From Patiria miniata (Eukaryota; Echinodermata; Asteroidea; Valvatida; Asterinidae): 64,000 bases of DNA. The translations under genes were made by a program, and so were the position numbers. A model generated the notes under the pieces. It saw only the letters and a program-made list of their open reading frames with translations, was not told where the DNA came from and did no database searches. Where the stretch lies: positions 8,064,632 to 8,128,631 of the forward strand of contig NW_024037047.1 in assembly GCF_015706575.1 (NCBI RefSeq). The letters run 5' to 3'. Positions 12,504 through 23,528 of this stretch are shown here, one piece after another. The number at the start of each line of letters is the position of its first letter. Within the stretch, counting starts at the first letter, position 1.

Positions 12504-12534
12504 CGGGATCGGTTGACTGGTTCGAATCTTATGT

Positions 12535-12680
12535 ACATAAGAACAATATCGTCGGCGATTCCCAGTATACGTCCGTGATTGGGGTTGAGTACAAAACATA
12601 CATGTAGGCTATAGGGAGTCTTCCCTAAAAAGTTCAAGTATAAACAAAAGGGGGACAACAGGACGTCCAAGATTGAATAC
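12535..12680 (+). repeat. Dispersed repeat K, copy 1 (empty site for L1)
   Basis: GAACAATATCGTCGGCGATT and GGGACAACAGGACGTCCA match 61344-61676, where a pogo-like element is inserted. Here the stretch is uninterrupted. Confidence 0.7.
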
Positions 12681-13393
12681 GACTAAATGTGTATGTCAAA
12701 AAATGTACTGTTATAATGGACAAATTACTAAATACGACTTTACTGTGTACATTTATTTGCTTTTAAAGCAAGTGTACATGCTTACACAACTCACATCAAT
12801 ATGAGAACAGAACACAACACACTCTACTGTGCAGTGAGTGCTTAACAATCAGAGTGAACATGTAAATCCTTACAATTCAAAAGCTATAACAGGATGCTGA
12901 GCCGGATTGCAAATCTTTGCATATTTACGGGGCTTTGGATTTGTATGGGGGTTTGCTAATCTCTATCACAGATTAAACCATCACAAAAGCAAATAATCCG
13001 TTCAGAGATTTTGCCCTCAGCTTTAACAGTTGGCTTTGCATTGTGACAGAGATTTTGAAGTCTGGTTAGTGCAGAATCAGCGATTATACATTTGAAAGGT
13101 TTTTGCCTCAGGATGAGAACCTAACTGTAACTACATTGTATCTAGTGCCATAATTAGCATCTATTCCCTTGTTCAGCAACAACTTTAATACTAACATTTA
13201 AAATAGCAACTCCTGCAAACTTTGTTTTAAATTTTGACTCTACCTTTGCACTTGCAAATATGCTACTGGTACATGTATACAAAGAGATTTTCAATTAACT
13301 AGAGAAAGTTACCAAATACTGAAAGATGCAGATTACAGCTGAACAATTTCAAGATAGACTTCACATGTCCACGTGACGAGGCTAAACATATTG
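12681..13393. other. No gene seen
   Basis: AT-rich sequence without a supported feature; presumed intronic. Confidence 0.4.
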
Positions 13394-13397
13394 TTAA

Positions 13398-13899
13398 AGC
13401 TATAGTCCATCATTTGCAGCCATCCGAAAAAGTAACTGGTGTATTATTGTTGAAAAACAAACTTGGTTGAAAGATACCGGTAGTAAGTGGACTAACGTCC
13501 CTGTGAAATTATTCTTTCTGGCAAGCTGCCATTTTGAAGAAATCAACGAAAGAAGGCCTTTCTAACGGTGCGTCTCAAGACGCACCGTAGGAAAATTTAA
13601 ATTAGTAGTTCGTTTTGTTTCGGCGCAGCGCGCAAGCATTGGCACGACGCAGTTGCTATAATTCGTCGGATCAGTGCGCAACATCGCGTATAGCTGCAAT
13701 TCAAAACAATTCAAAACATGATTCAGCAACTTTTGTTTTGAAATTGAGATCCTCAGAATGCTGTTTTTCTCGGAATATACAGCTGAAGCTGAGCTGAAAC
13801 TTCATCAGGTTAGTTGTTCAGTATCCTTCATTAGATTTTGAGCACTTTTGTTGCTTCAAACGAACAAAATGCACCAATTACAAATGATGGACTATATCT
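13398..13899 (+). mobile_element. TTAA element family C (C2)
   Basis: 502 bp, flanked by TTAA at 13394-13397 and 13900-13903. Core palindrome ACGGTGCGTCT/AGACGCACCGT is perfect over 11 bp per arm. It lies in an intron just beyond the exon 3 donor of the PLEKHA7-like gene. Confidence 0.85.
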
Positions 13900-13929
13900 T
13901 TAAATAAACAAAAAACGGAAATGACTTAC

Positions 13930-13987
13930 TTCATGAAGTATGCCGCACCTTCCCTTGTTATTCCTTCCTGCCATCCTGGCGGTAAAT
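13930..13987 (-). CDS. PLEKHA7-like: PLEKHA7-like coding exon 3
   Basis: The acceptor is TTGCAATAG and the donor ATGAA|GTAAGTCA; length 58 nt. With the G carried over from exon 2 it reads DLPPGWQEGITREGAAYFM, the start of the second WW domain, and ends in phase 2 (AA). Element C2 ends only 27 bp beyond the donor side, inside the next intron. Confidence 0.85.
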
Positions 13988-16900
13988 CTATTGCAAAATA
14001 AAAGTGGGTAATGATAAAATGAGCACATTTCTAGTATTTGTAACAAAACAAAACAATGTAAACAGCTACACAATAATTACATTTTTTCTAATTACTTACA
14101 GTGTACACTATGTGAATAGTCCTGCTATCAGAGCCACTGATTTTAATTTTAAAATGCTGTTTTCCTTTTAAGAAAGTTCAAAATATCATTTTGACCATTA
14201 AAAATGTACCTTATTCCATTTCCACATCATCACAATAATTCTCTCAACTTTAACTTTGTATTTAAACCCGTTCCCCCAACCCTTATTGAAAATCCCGGTG
14301 AGACTACTGGATGAAAATATTTATATAGCGCCTTTTCCAAAGGATACAAAGCACTGGGGGAGAATGCAACGAAAGACAGGTATTTAAATGAAGTATATAA
14401 ACAGATAAGACCCATTATGTAGCACCTTTTTGCTAGGTGCTTTGGCGCAAATTGCAGCTACTGCCAGAAACACTGGGGCAAAACCCCTTCAGTTAGCGAT
14501 AAGTGTTACTGGGTTCTATATCGTGCATTACACAACACACGGGACCTACGGCTTTACGTCCCATTTGAAGGACGAAGCAATAATGGTAAAGTGCCTTGCT
14601 CAAGAGCACAAGCACTATGTTCCCACGATCAGGAATCGAACCCATGTACCACGGTACAAGAGTCGAACACCGTAGCCTTTGGACCACAGCACCCCACTTT
14701 GAAATTTTGTTTGTTTAGACGTCTGTATAAAATTTCCTGATCTCAGCACAATTATGGTGTGCTGTTTTTAGCATCTCTGTAAAATTTCTCCTCTCATGAT
14801 CATTCTCAGCAAGAGGGAATGTTTTGTCTGCTGGGACGGTGTTCTTGACTGATTCTTGCATGCCAAAGGTCAAGGTTTCATGGTGCTAGCTGACCTCAAA
14901 GTCAAAACTTTAAAGCGGGAACTCTCTTTCACTTTCACAATGTCCATGTACAACCCTAACCCCCTAGTACTTCCTCAGGACTACCCTGCTAAATCCAACA
15001 GAGTCCAACCGGACTTTCCTGTTCAATCCACTGTGCCTCATTTTCAGTTGTCTGCTGAATCCAATGGAGTCCAACATGGTGCTATAATGCGGTTCAGTTG
15101 CCTGCTGAATCCAACATTTTGCATGAGGAATGTACACAAGGGGTTGACTGCTCAATCCAACAGGCTCCATCGGGTATATGACATAGTTGGATCCTGTTGG
15201 ATTCAGCAGTTAATTAATTAATTGTTTTTCAAAGAGGAAATTTGGCAACCCCCTGCGAGTGGTAAAGTGATGATTTCCTGGCTTTTTTCTCGTGACCTCG
15301 ATTTCCAATCACACATGGGCTGACGAGTGGATTAGGTTTTCAGTCTCCACCTGATTCCACAAATTTCCTTAAGAACTTACATGTATCTAGGGGTTTCCCT
15401 CCCATCTCTAAAACTGAACCAAAACTCCTTTTTGCCTCAGTTGAATGCCGTAAATTATTGATACCACGAACAGCCTTATTGTAATTCCTACAGGGCATGA
15501 CAGTAAGAATATGTACAGCCAATAGTTTTGTAGTCTGGACAATACATGAGCAGAAACTAGTGGTGTAAGAGCAGTACTGCAATCAGGTACCCTATTGAAG
15601 TTTAAATACAGGTACTTGGGTACTTGTAGAAGAAAACCCAACTCCAAAATTCAAATCCTGGAAGTTGTCTGAAGGGCTTTTATACCGGTACCATAGCTTC
15701 ACGGTGTAAACCGCAACTTTCGCGAGGTCATCTGTTGCACGTTACAAAAATACACATAAACGTGAAATCTGTTTATATTTTCCATGTAGCCTGGTTTTCA
15801 TTTTGAAGATTCCCACAAATGACATTCAAAACCTTTCTTTTTCATTGTCTGAGCAGTAACTATTAACTACGTAATTTGTAAAGTTGGTTACACAGGTACC
15901 CGATTCCATAATCTGGAACCGGTTCCTGACATCAGTGGTCGGGTACTCAGGTACCCGGTTCGCTCGTATCCCCCGAACTGCAAAGTAACGCTCTGATTGG
16001 ATAGATTTTGCGTGACCTGTGACCTGCAAGTCATCACGGCCACGACCCTGCAAGGTTTGAAACGGCCGTTAAGACTGAGTCATTCATCACTCTTTTATTC
16101 CCATTCATAAATGCGGCACCCTTTTTTGGTTGAAAAGCATAATAATGTAGGAAAATCTGTAAAACTGATCTGTGTTGTAAATGTTCAACTCCCGTCAGTT
16201 GCTCAGGCTCCGTTTCGAATTCACGAAGGGTGCCCTTCCCAGCACCCTGTTTGCAGGGCGGGGGTACGAGCGAAGGATACCCGGTTCCGATGTACACTGC
16301 TAGCAGAAACCAATTACATTTGAATGTACCAGTTCTACCACATTCCCCAAAATACCTCCAGTGATATATTTTCTTATGTGTGGGTGGAAGGAGTGGGTAG
16401 ACAATGACACACAAGTACCGGTACATAAATATAATGGTCCCAAACCGTCTCATTATTTCAAACGTGATCCAATTATTTTGTAATCTTCGCACTACGGGAC
16501 CTAAGGGACTTTAAAACAATGAAATGGGGTCCCAAGCTACCCAGCTATCTGAAATTTATTGTACACGTAATACATGGCACCCCTAGGAGCACATATCGGG
16601 TCCTTTTCTTTTCGTGAGGTTATTTAGGGTTCAGGGCCTGAAACAAATCCCAGCACCTGTAAGGCTCAGATACTTAACCCACAGGTGAAGGTGGGGGGTA
16701 AACATAACAGGTGTTTTGACAAGATCAAAACAAGATCATGTTCAGAATGTGTGTCGCCAGTGAGGCATATTCAGTCCATTGTACAGCTTAAAGATGGTAT
16801 GTCGATACTTTTCATGTGTCACCATACAAATACAGTATCACTGTAATTCCATCTGTGGAAAGAATGTATTCATTTTGACCACTTTTGTGGGTGTGTAGGT

Positions 16901-18596
16901 AATAAGTCTATGGGGAGTCATGAAAGTATTTTCTAAACATAAGTTCTTACATTACGTGTTCAATGTTTATGGTGAAAAAAGTAGCAGGTGCTACATTAAA
17001 GGGAAGGTACAACATTTGCTTTTACTGCAATTTTCAGAAATAAATGGATTTGGAAAATTAGTATGTTAATGTTATAGCAAATATTGTTAAACTGACTTGT
17101 TTCACGTTTTGGGCTGGTATGCTGGAAAAACCAAGAAAACCAATCATGTTCTTGTAGTCTGGTTCCCTGACCCCACTTAAGATGAAACGCAGCAATTGAT
17201 AGGCTTTGGGGAACTAGAAGGTCAGAGAATCAGTCTAGCAGGCTTGTACCCCTTCACAGATGTGTGATCAATTGCAACTTACATGGAGAATAACTAAATA
17301 TGTAAAAAATTAGGAGCAGCTTTTGAAAAAAGCCAGTTTTCTCCAACGCTGGTCGGCCGACCACCGTTGGAAAAATACAATTTTTCTTGAGAATGTCAGC
17401 ACACCAGGAGCCACAATTTTACAGGATGCTTTAGACTGTCACTCCCTAACAATCCAGTAAGGTATTTCGTGATAATTTGATCATTTCGTTTTTGATGTTT
17501 GCAAATGTTGTATCTTCCCTTTAACTGCCTATACCCCTACATTTGTGAATGGGGACAATCAAGTACAGTGAAAAATGAATAAGAAGAACCTTAGATTGTT
17601 TATTAAAAATGGCAGTTCTCTTCCAAAATGTTTTTTTTCCTCTTTCATTTATAAATATACAAAAACAAACAAAGAATCCAATAAACCGAGAGAAATTCCA
17701 GCCTGAACGACAAGTGTTTTGTTACAAAACAAACATAAATCATTCTTGTTATTTTAAGATTTATCGTCATCACGACCATAATAAGATTTATTATTTACTC
17801 TTAAGTCTTATGCCCTACTCCATATTTAACAATTAACAAAATTATACAATTGTGTGTAATGCTAATGCTATTGATAATGATATTGTTAATGATATTTAGT
17901 ATTTCTTATTAACCCCTCAAACGCCATGAACGCTGCCACTTGCCAGTCACGCCAATATTTATTTACTTTAAAGCAAGGCCCTGACCATTCGATTGACAAT
18001 AGTGAGTATCATCATCCGTGTACAATAACGGCATGGTTGAGTGGTTTTCAAACAATCTACATACGTTATGCATGGCCAATTCTATTGACACTGTACGTGC
18101 GCTACAAATAGTAGTGCTCGCTAAACGAAAGGCCACCAAAAATCTAATCAAACCAACTCAAAAATCCACCATATTTCAACACTTTCCAGACACTGACAGC
18201 TTTTCTTAACACCACCTAATGAAAGATCATTTATCCAAAGTCCCCAATCGCCCACCGGTGATGGAAATGAGTGATCGTTTCCGATCAGGAAGTAATCCAG
18301 ATTATTGCTTGTTTAAGTAAAAACACTCACCGACGCGGTCGTCCCAGCCAGACGAGATTGCCTTGCCAGTCACGGGGTGTAGCCAAGTGGTTGAACGGGT
18401 CTCTTCGCTGCAAAAGTACGGCACAAAAAGTGGTCAGAAAAGTCCACTGAAATCGGTGGTACGGGCTCAGAATTTGGTTCGAGGGTGGGTGGATAATTAA
18501 AGAAGATACTCACTTGATGAAGAAGATTCTCCCGTCCGCTTTGACCCCGTAAGACCACTGAGGGGGGAGGGGGTCGCGACGGAGTCTTTCGGCCAT
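13930..18596 (-). CDS. PLEKHA7-like: PLEKHA5/6/7-like gene, first three coding exons (partial)
   Basis: Three small exons join in phase to give 72 residues plus two bases. Residues 10-39 are WW domain 1 (WSYGVKADGRIFFIN, then STTWLHPVTGK at 33-43). Residues 54-72 begin WW domain 2 (DLPPGWQEGITREGAAYFM). Order, spacing and the TTWLHPxTG and DLPxGWxEGxTxEGAxYF motifs match vertebrate PLEKHA7 and PLEKHA5 closely. Those proteins go on to a PH domain and coiled coil and act at adherens junctions or microtubules. Exon 4 should start with one base completing an AAN codon, then His-Asn; I found no such exon down to position 1, so the gene probably continues past the left edge. Introns are 106 bp and 4343 bp. 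Same strand as FoxQ2. Confidence 0.88.
14310..14697 (-). mobile_element. tRNA-derived SINE
   Basis: The minus strand carries a B box GGTTCGATTCC (14642-14632) and a body with GAGCAAGGCACTTTACCA and AATGGGACGTAAAGCCG. The far end matches the common ATTTATATAGCGCC motif at 14317. This body type recurs in echinoderm and hemichordate SINEs. An A box is only weakly preserved. Confidence 0.7.
14985..15210. repeat. Degenerate minisatellite with CTGCTGAATCCAAC core
   Basis: Five irregularly spaced copies of a (C)TGCT-AATCCAAC(A)G-TCCAAC unit lie within 200 bp, followed by an inverted copy GTTGGATTCAGCAG. Unit spacing is 30-55 bp. Confidence 0.6.
15786..16300 (-). repeat. Dispersed repeat J, copy 2 (empty site) and inverted fragment
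   Basis: 15786-15985 matches J1 across the point where C1 sits, without the insertion. A short inverted fragment (GGTACGAGCGAAGGATACCC) at 16260 mirrors its edge. Confidence 0.65.
17000..17520 (-). mobile_element. TTAA element family A (A4)
   Basis: 521 bp in reverse orientation, TTAA at 16996-16999 and 17521-17524. Core palindrome CGCTGGTCGG/CCGACCACCG with one mismatch. It sits in intron 2 of the PLEKHA7-like gene. Confidence 0.87.
18331..18407 (-). CDS. PLEKHA7-like: PLEKHA7-like coding exon 2
   Basis: The acceptor is TTTTGCAG and the donor CG|GTGAGT; length 77 nt, entering in phase 2 and leaving in phase 1. It encodes N, EETRSTTWLHPVTGK, then AISSGWDDRV. The second WW tryptophan and the following proline (W36, P39) are present. 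The other two frames do not match the family. Confidence 0.88.
18408..18513 (-). other. PLEKHA7-like intron 1, 106 bp
   Basis: A short GT-AG intron splits WW domain 1 within the Asn codon of FFIN. No repeat or other feature is visible in it. Confidence 0.85.
18514..18596 (-). CDS. PLEKHA7-like: PLEKHA7-like coding exon 1
   Basis: The exon runs from ATG at 18596 to donor AA|GTGAGT and ends in phase 2. It encodes MAERLRRDPLPPQ and WSYGVKADGRIFFI. The start is chosen because vertebrate PLEKHA proteins also begin 10-15 residues before the first WW tryptophan. It is GC-rich against an AT-rich background. 5' of the ATG lies a hairpin with CCAAT boxes. Confidence 0.88.
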
Positions 18597-18651
18597 GTTG
18601 AATACTACTCCATTGAATGAATCAACGGTTGAGATATGGGTGCGCTATAAA

Positions 18652-18700
18652 GCGCCCAATCCTCCACAGCAGATCGTGCGGAAAATACGATATTGGGCGC
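18652..18700 (-). promoter_or_regulatory. Inverted CCAAT boxes in a hairpin, likely PLEKHA7-like promoter
   Basis: GCGCCCAAT (18652-18660) and ATTGGGCGC (18692-18700) form a 9-bp inverted repeat 56-104 bp upstream of the start codon. Each arm holds a CCAAT pentamer, the NF-Y core. A second small palindrome GCGCTATAAAGCGC abuts it. Position just upstream of a first coding exon supports a promoter role; the role itself is inferred. Confidence 0.35.
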
Positions 18701-19791
18701 GATGCGCTTTGGAAACATCCCTTGACGTTTTAGGAAACCACAGCAAGCCCATTTGGGCTATACAAATCGCAAGGCAGGTGACCTCTCAATCAAACGACCA
18801 GCAGTGTTTACAAGCGTCAGTTTACATTACGGGAAAAGAGCATTAAAATAAGACCAAAGTTCACGAATTTTGATCCCAGTCAAAAAGTTTGGATAAATAT
18901 TTGAAGAGAAGCGTCGATTCCTGTGTTCAAAACTAGAGCATTTTGTCGAGCGAGCATTTTACCGATAGAAAATGATCACCACCCCATAAATTGCTATTAG
19001 TAGTATTAAAACTTTTTTTTCCAGCAGAAAATTCAGTCGCATTAAATAAAAAGCTGTATTGGGAATTAATGTTTTGCAATCAAATAAAAAATATCAATAT
19101 TTGTCAAGCTTCTTATCCGATGTTGTAATTCGCTATCCTAATACAGATTAGCATTCTCGCAATAACTTTGACTCTTTGTATTTAACATATTGCGTGTCTG
19201 CAAAAACTTTGAAATTTGTAAAAGAACTCATAGCTAAACGTGGCGCACTTTTTTTCGTTCGAAGTCTCATTTAAAATGGTTACCTTTTGTATTGCTAGAA
19301 ACATAACACTTATTTTTGTTTTCCCCACGGTTGAAATAACACAGTTGAAGTGAACTAGAACGCGCCCAGCTCAAGTTCATGATCGTGAATTATGCGCACA
19401 TATTAAGTTATCTTAAACAGCGCCACCTATTTTCACCTCCCCCTCCCCCGGTATAGCATGATGTTAAAAACCCATCTCTTTCCCTGGTGAGTTTTCATGT
19501 AAATGTGGTTAATTTTAATTTCTACAATCGATAACTGAGAATAACTGCGATATTTTATTAAACAGAAAGCATGAAACAAGCATAAGTCCCCGCGGGACCC
19601 ACCGCTCTCTTTGGGGGAAAAATTTCCAACAAACTTCAGCACAGTCAACAGCATGTGCTTCTCATTCCGTTTAAAAAAAAATGGGGGAGGTATTTTTTTC
19701 GTTTATTTTTTTTTATTATGCACCAGACTACAGCAGGTCATTTGATTGAAATGTCTCCATCAATGAAAACAAAAACTTTGTGTAAAACATT

Positions 19792-19801
19792 GCGCATGCG
19801 C
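19792..19801. promoter_or_regulatory. NRF1-type palindrome GCGCATGCGC
   Basis: An exact match to the NRF1 consensus, about 1.2 kb upstream of the PLEKHA7-like start. Function is inferred from the motif only. Confidence 0.3.
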
Positions 19802-20905
19802 GTGTGAAATTTTCAAATATCGATTGGAAAATGGCACAGAAGAAAGGACCGCTTTAAAAGGTATCCCTTTTCATGTCCAGTCATTTTGCCTCCGGTCACA
19901 CGCTGGAATCGATTTTAACCGAAATAATAGGTACCCGAAACAGCTACCTGCCATGGCCTTGCTGGTCCAGTCGTGCAGAAATTAAACGATCGAACTCCAA
20001 ACAAACAGAAGATAAGTAATCGATTCTATAACATCCGTTAAGATTCAACTTTTTTTTATTCAAATAAGACACAATCCCAAAACACTTCTTTAGGGAATAG
20101 AACAAAAAAAGGGTCGTTCTTTTTAAAGTGAGTCAATTTTGAATGGGCTACATTTTGCTAATATTAGCAAAATCATGGCTGACATTCAAACGAAAGGAGG
20201 CTGGATCAATTGAATTTTGTGGCGCCCCCAACGGCGCGGATGTCTCATCACTACCTTGTGATAGGCCTAGATTTTGATCACGTGTATGGCGGACTGAAAA
20301 CAGGTTTAGATTTTTGTTTACCTGATGAAACTTTTTTTTAAATGATCAAGTGTCTGAGACAATGAGGGGCAGTTAAGGGGCGCATGGGGGAGCAACCTAC
20401 CTACCCCCACCGCTCAATTGTGCCCATGGGCGATAAACCGGTGGGGGACAGGGGGGACATGTCCCCCCCCCCCCCCACACACACACAAACTTTTTAAAGT
20501 TGGGGGATATCATATCGTTTGCCCCCTCCCCGCCCCCCCCCCCCACTTTTTCGTCCCCGAATAAAAATTGTAGCCTATACATTTGATTCTATAGTTCAGA
20601 ATAGCTGATTCAATAACTCTATATGATGTTTAAATGATGATCTTTAGCTTAAAAGAAGTTAAAGTGGTCAGAAATTATCTCAGATCGCACCACATGTCAG
20701 GGCGTCTAGAAGCCAACATTTGCCAAGGCCCTTAAGCGGGCCCCGAACCCCACGCCGTTAGGGCTTCGCGCTCGCATCCCCCCCCCCCTTTTCAGTAGTG
20801 ATTGACGTCCATGCATGTGCCCCCTTTTATCGTTTGAAACTCTGACAAATAGCGTTTGAAACTCTGACAGAGCCCCCTGTGTGATCTCCAAAGTGTCCTC
20901 TCTCA

Positions 20906-20931
20906 CCCCCCCCCCCCCCCCCCCCCCCCCC
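20906..20931. repeat. Homopolymer C26
   Basis: Twenty-six consecutive C. It belongs to a wider set of long G/C runs in this window. Length may be affected by sequencing. Confidence 0.9.
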
Positions 20932-21126
20932 AGTTATGCTACTGTCAGATTAAAAAAATTCTGTTCAGGATTAACATTTGAAATTCGTTTACAAAACGGG
21001 AGACTACTTTTACCAAGATTTTGTTTTAGAACCCCAACCACCACTAAAAAGAAAGAACATCAATGAAATTTAACGTGGTCGGCCCATTGAATTCAGTTTC
21101 TACAATGTCATTAGCATTGTATTAAT

Positions 21127-21132
21127 TTTATT
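21127..21132 (-). terminator. Candidate FoxQ2 poly(A) signal (AATAAA)
   Basis: This is a clear AATAAA on the minus strand downstream of the FoxQ2 stop, giving a 3'UTR of about 480 nt. The stretch between is AT-rich and contains a weaker TATAAA-type variant near 21440. Support is positional only. Confidence 0.35.
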
Positions 21133-21609
21133 GCAGTTTCAAATAATAAAGTTGTAAAATAATAACGGTGAAAAAAATAGCGCCCTCATTATGCATTTTA
21201 CAATTGCGTTCTCTCTTATAGAGCAAATTATCATTTTAAACATCAGTGATCACTGTGACAGGAACAATTTATCGATTTAAAAGGAACAATGATTATCAAC
21301 ACATATTTACACGAAAACATTTTTCAAATTCATTTTTTTAAACTGTACACCTTAGCTTTCTCAAAGCAAATTAGACATCGTATATAGTACATAATTATAT
21401 ACAAAAGGTTTACAAAACTATAGCAAGTTACTCAAAAAATGGTTTATAATTAAGAAAAAAAAATTAAGAATTTTCATTCAGATTTTTGAGAAGTCCAGCT
21501 CATGTTCAGAAAGCGCTGAAGTGTGTTTTTTTTTGTCGAAGGCTTTCATATACTTTACGACGAATGTTTCCATTGTCAAAACAAATTTCTTTAAATGTTC
21601 AAAGAGTTT

Positions 21610-23528
21610 TTAGTGCAAAAAACGAGGAATGGCGGACTCAGTCTGGTAACTGCCCAGGGAGCTCGTGATAACTGATTGGGAAACGGCAGGGTACCCGTAC
21701 CCAGGAGCCGGGGCGAGCCCCAGGGTTGTGGGTGGGTATCTGGCGAGGGGTGAGTCTCTTGATGTTGGGGGACTGTAGTGGAAGGGCGACTGGGTCGTAG
21801 AGGGAGGGTACACGTAGCTCGGCTGGGTTGATGGGTAGGAAGACGGCAGGCTGACGGGAGCGTGCTCGTAGGATGTGGTGAAGATTGGAGAAGACTTGCC
21901 GGGGATGGCAAGGTTGAGTGGCGAGCTCCGCCGGGTGGAGACTGGGCTGGTAGACGTGGAAGTCATCGGTGGAAGTGGGTTCAAAGTGGGCACTGGGTAA
22001 CCGGCTGCTGGGTAACTGCTGGGTGGGTACACGGCAGTGGAGACTGGGTACGGGGGTAAGGTGGTCACAGTCATGGGCACGAATCCCAGCGGGGTGGCGG
22101 CCACGGGAACCGGGTAGGCATGAGCGGGTGTTGATGGAGCGGCATACGGGTGGTACACCGAGTAGCCGTGGAGCATCATGTCGCTGGCCCGGACTCGACG
22201 GCGGGCCCGGCGACGATGGAAGTCCCCACGGGAGAAGTCCTCGACGTTGGCCGGGTGGACGGCCCAGAAGTTGCCCCTGCCGTCGCCGCTGCGGCCGTAC
22301 TTTATGAAGCACTCGTTCAGGGAGAGGTTGTGGCGGATGCTGTTGCGCCAGCTCCGGTCGTTGTTGCGGTAGTAGGGATAGTTCTCCTGGATGTACTGGT
22401 AGATGTCGCAGAGGAGGAGACGCTTCTCTGGGGAGGCGAGGATTGCCATGGCGATGAGGGAGATGTAGGAATGGGGAGGCTTCTTGTGTTCATCTGTATC
22501 TGTACATCACAAAAGAAAAAAGGGAGTGGAATGATTTAGACGATATGTTGGAAATAAGATGTATTTTTCTGTAGGAATGATGCTTGTTTAACAAGTTTCG
22601 TATCAAACAAACCGTTTCTCAAAACTTAAGTACACGTCGTCTTAATATTTTGTGCCGAAAGTATGATGGAAAGAAGAACTTGTTCGACAAGAGTTTTTTT
22701 TAATCTCAATCTGCATAGCCTAAATATCTGGAATTTGCTGAACTCACAGTGAATGAAGGTTACATTTTAAATCAATATTGGCGAAAAGGGTTCGTTTGGA
22801 ATGAATGTTGCAACCTGACGCTACTTCGGCGGTTGTGTACAAAGTCTATGGAGAGTCAAGAAAATTGTATTTCCTAACAAAATTGGAAATGTTTCTCAGT
22901 CCCAGATTCATGTCTCATCATCATTTTTGCAATGACTGACCTTCATTGAGATGGTATATGAAGGAAAAAGCAGCGTCAGGTTGCAACATTCTTTCTGTTC
23001 TGTTTACTGGCAAATTATCTTCGTCGTTTTTAGATTATTGGTTTAAAAAAAATGCAGTGCAAGGCAACACTTGAAAAAAATAGTTTGTGAAATATATTTT
23101 TAAAAATGCGTTGGCATTATTAGCCTCAATTGATTTCGATTCAATTACAACAATTATTAGCAAGGAATCGTTTTCCTGCTCTTACCTGATTTCTTGTTGT
23201 TGTTCTTGTCGGTAACTTTGGAAGGAGCCTTTTCCGGTTCGGGCGACCCAGCCTCGCTGCTGCTGACGGCGCTGTAGCCCCCGGGGCTGACGGACGGGCT
23301 GCCCCCAGTGGAGTTGAGACACTCGTCCCGTCGTTGTCCGGACGGGCCGGTTACCGGTAGCGGGCTGGAGTGGGCCAGTTTGCCGAGGTACGCCGGGTAG
23401 CCGACCGGTGCGGCATCGCTGACGGTCGGGTACGGGTGGTAGGGCTGGAACCGCCGGGCGTGGTGATGATGAGCAGCCGGCCTCGGCGCCGCCTTCTCGG
23501 TAATCTTATCGATGGTGAACAGAGTCAT
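21610..23528 (-). CDS. FoxQ2: FoxQ2 forkhead transcription factor, two coding exons, 410 aa
   Basis: Coding exon 1 is 23528-23186 (343 nt) and exon 2 is 22499-21610 (890 nt including stop); the split codon (G|AT) joins in frame. The forkhead domain spans about residues 120-212, starts with KKPPHSYISLIAMAIL and carries recognition helix WRNSIRHNLSLNECF at 165-179. HPANVEDFSRGDF followed by the basic wing RRRARRRVR (196-218) is the FoxQ2 signature. The N-terminus MTLFTIDKI resembles the EH1 Groucho-binding motif seen in FoxQ2 proteins, which is why Met at 23528 was chosen over an in-frame Met at 23669. The C-terminal 190 residues are rich in Pro, Ser and Tyr. In echinoderms and cnidarians FoxQ2 acts in the apical/aboral ectoderm gene network; here that is family knowledge. 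A weak TATA-like TTATAGT lies at 23707-23701. No damage is visible. Confidence 0.95.
22500..23185 (-). other. FoxQ2 intron, 686 bp, with a possible tandem acceptor
   Basis: The donor reads CAG|GTAAGAG and the acceptor follows a pyrimidine stretch as GTACAG|ATACAG|ATGAAC. Two AGs lie 6 nt apart and both keep the frame, giving ...KKS-DTDEHKK or ...KKS-DEHKK just before the forkhead domain. The intron is AT-rich, unlike the flanking GC-rich exons, and shows no other feature. Confidence 0.85.

Larger units (their letters stand above)
13988..18330 (-). other. PLEKHA7-like intron 2, 4343 bp
   Basis: The intron runs between exons that encode the two WW domains. It holds a tRNA-derived SINE (14.3-14.7 kb), a degenerate minisatellite (15.0 kb), repeat J copies (15.8-16.3 kb) and TTAA element A4 (17.0-17.5 kb). 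The remainder is AT-rich and unremarkable. Confidence 0.8.
18701..21126. other. Intergenic region between PLEKHA7-like start and FoxQ2 3' end
   Basis: AT-rich with long C runs at 20465-20476, 20533-20544 and 20906-20931 and an NRF1-type palindrome at 19792. No exon recognised. Confidence 0.6.

Noticed and set aside
22150-22539. Long plus-strand open frames over FoxQ2 exon 2
   Set aside because: They are antisense shadows of a GC-rich exon; the minus-strand frame gives a textbook forkhead domain.
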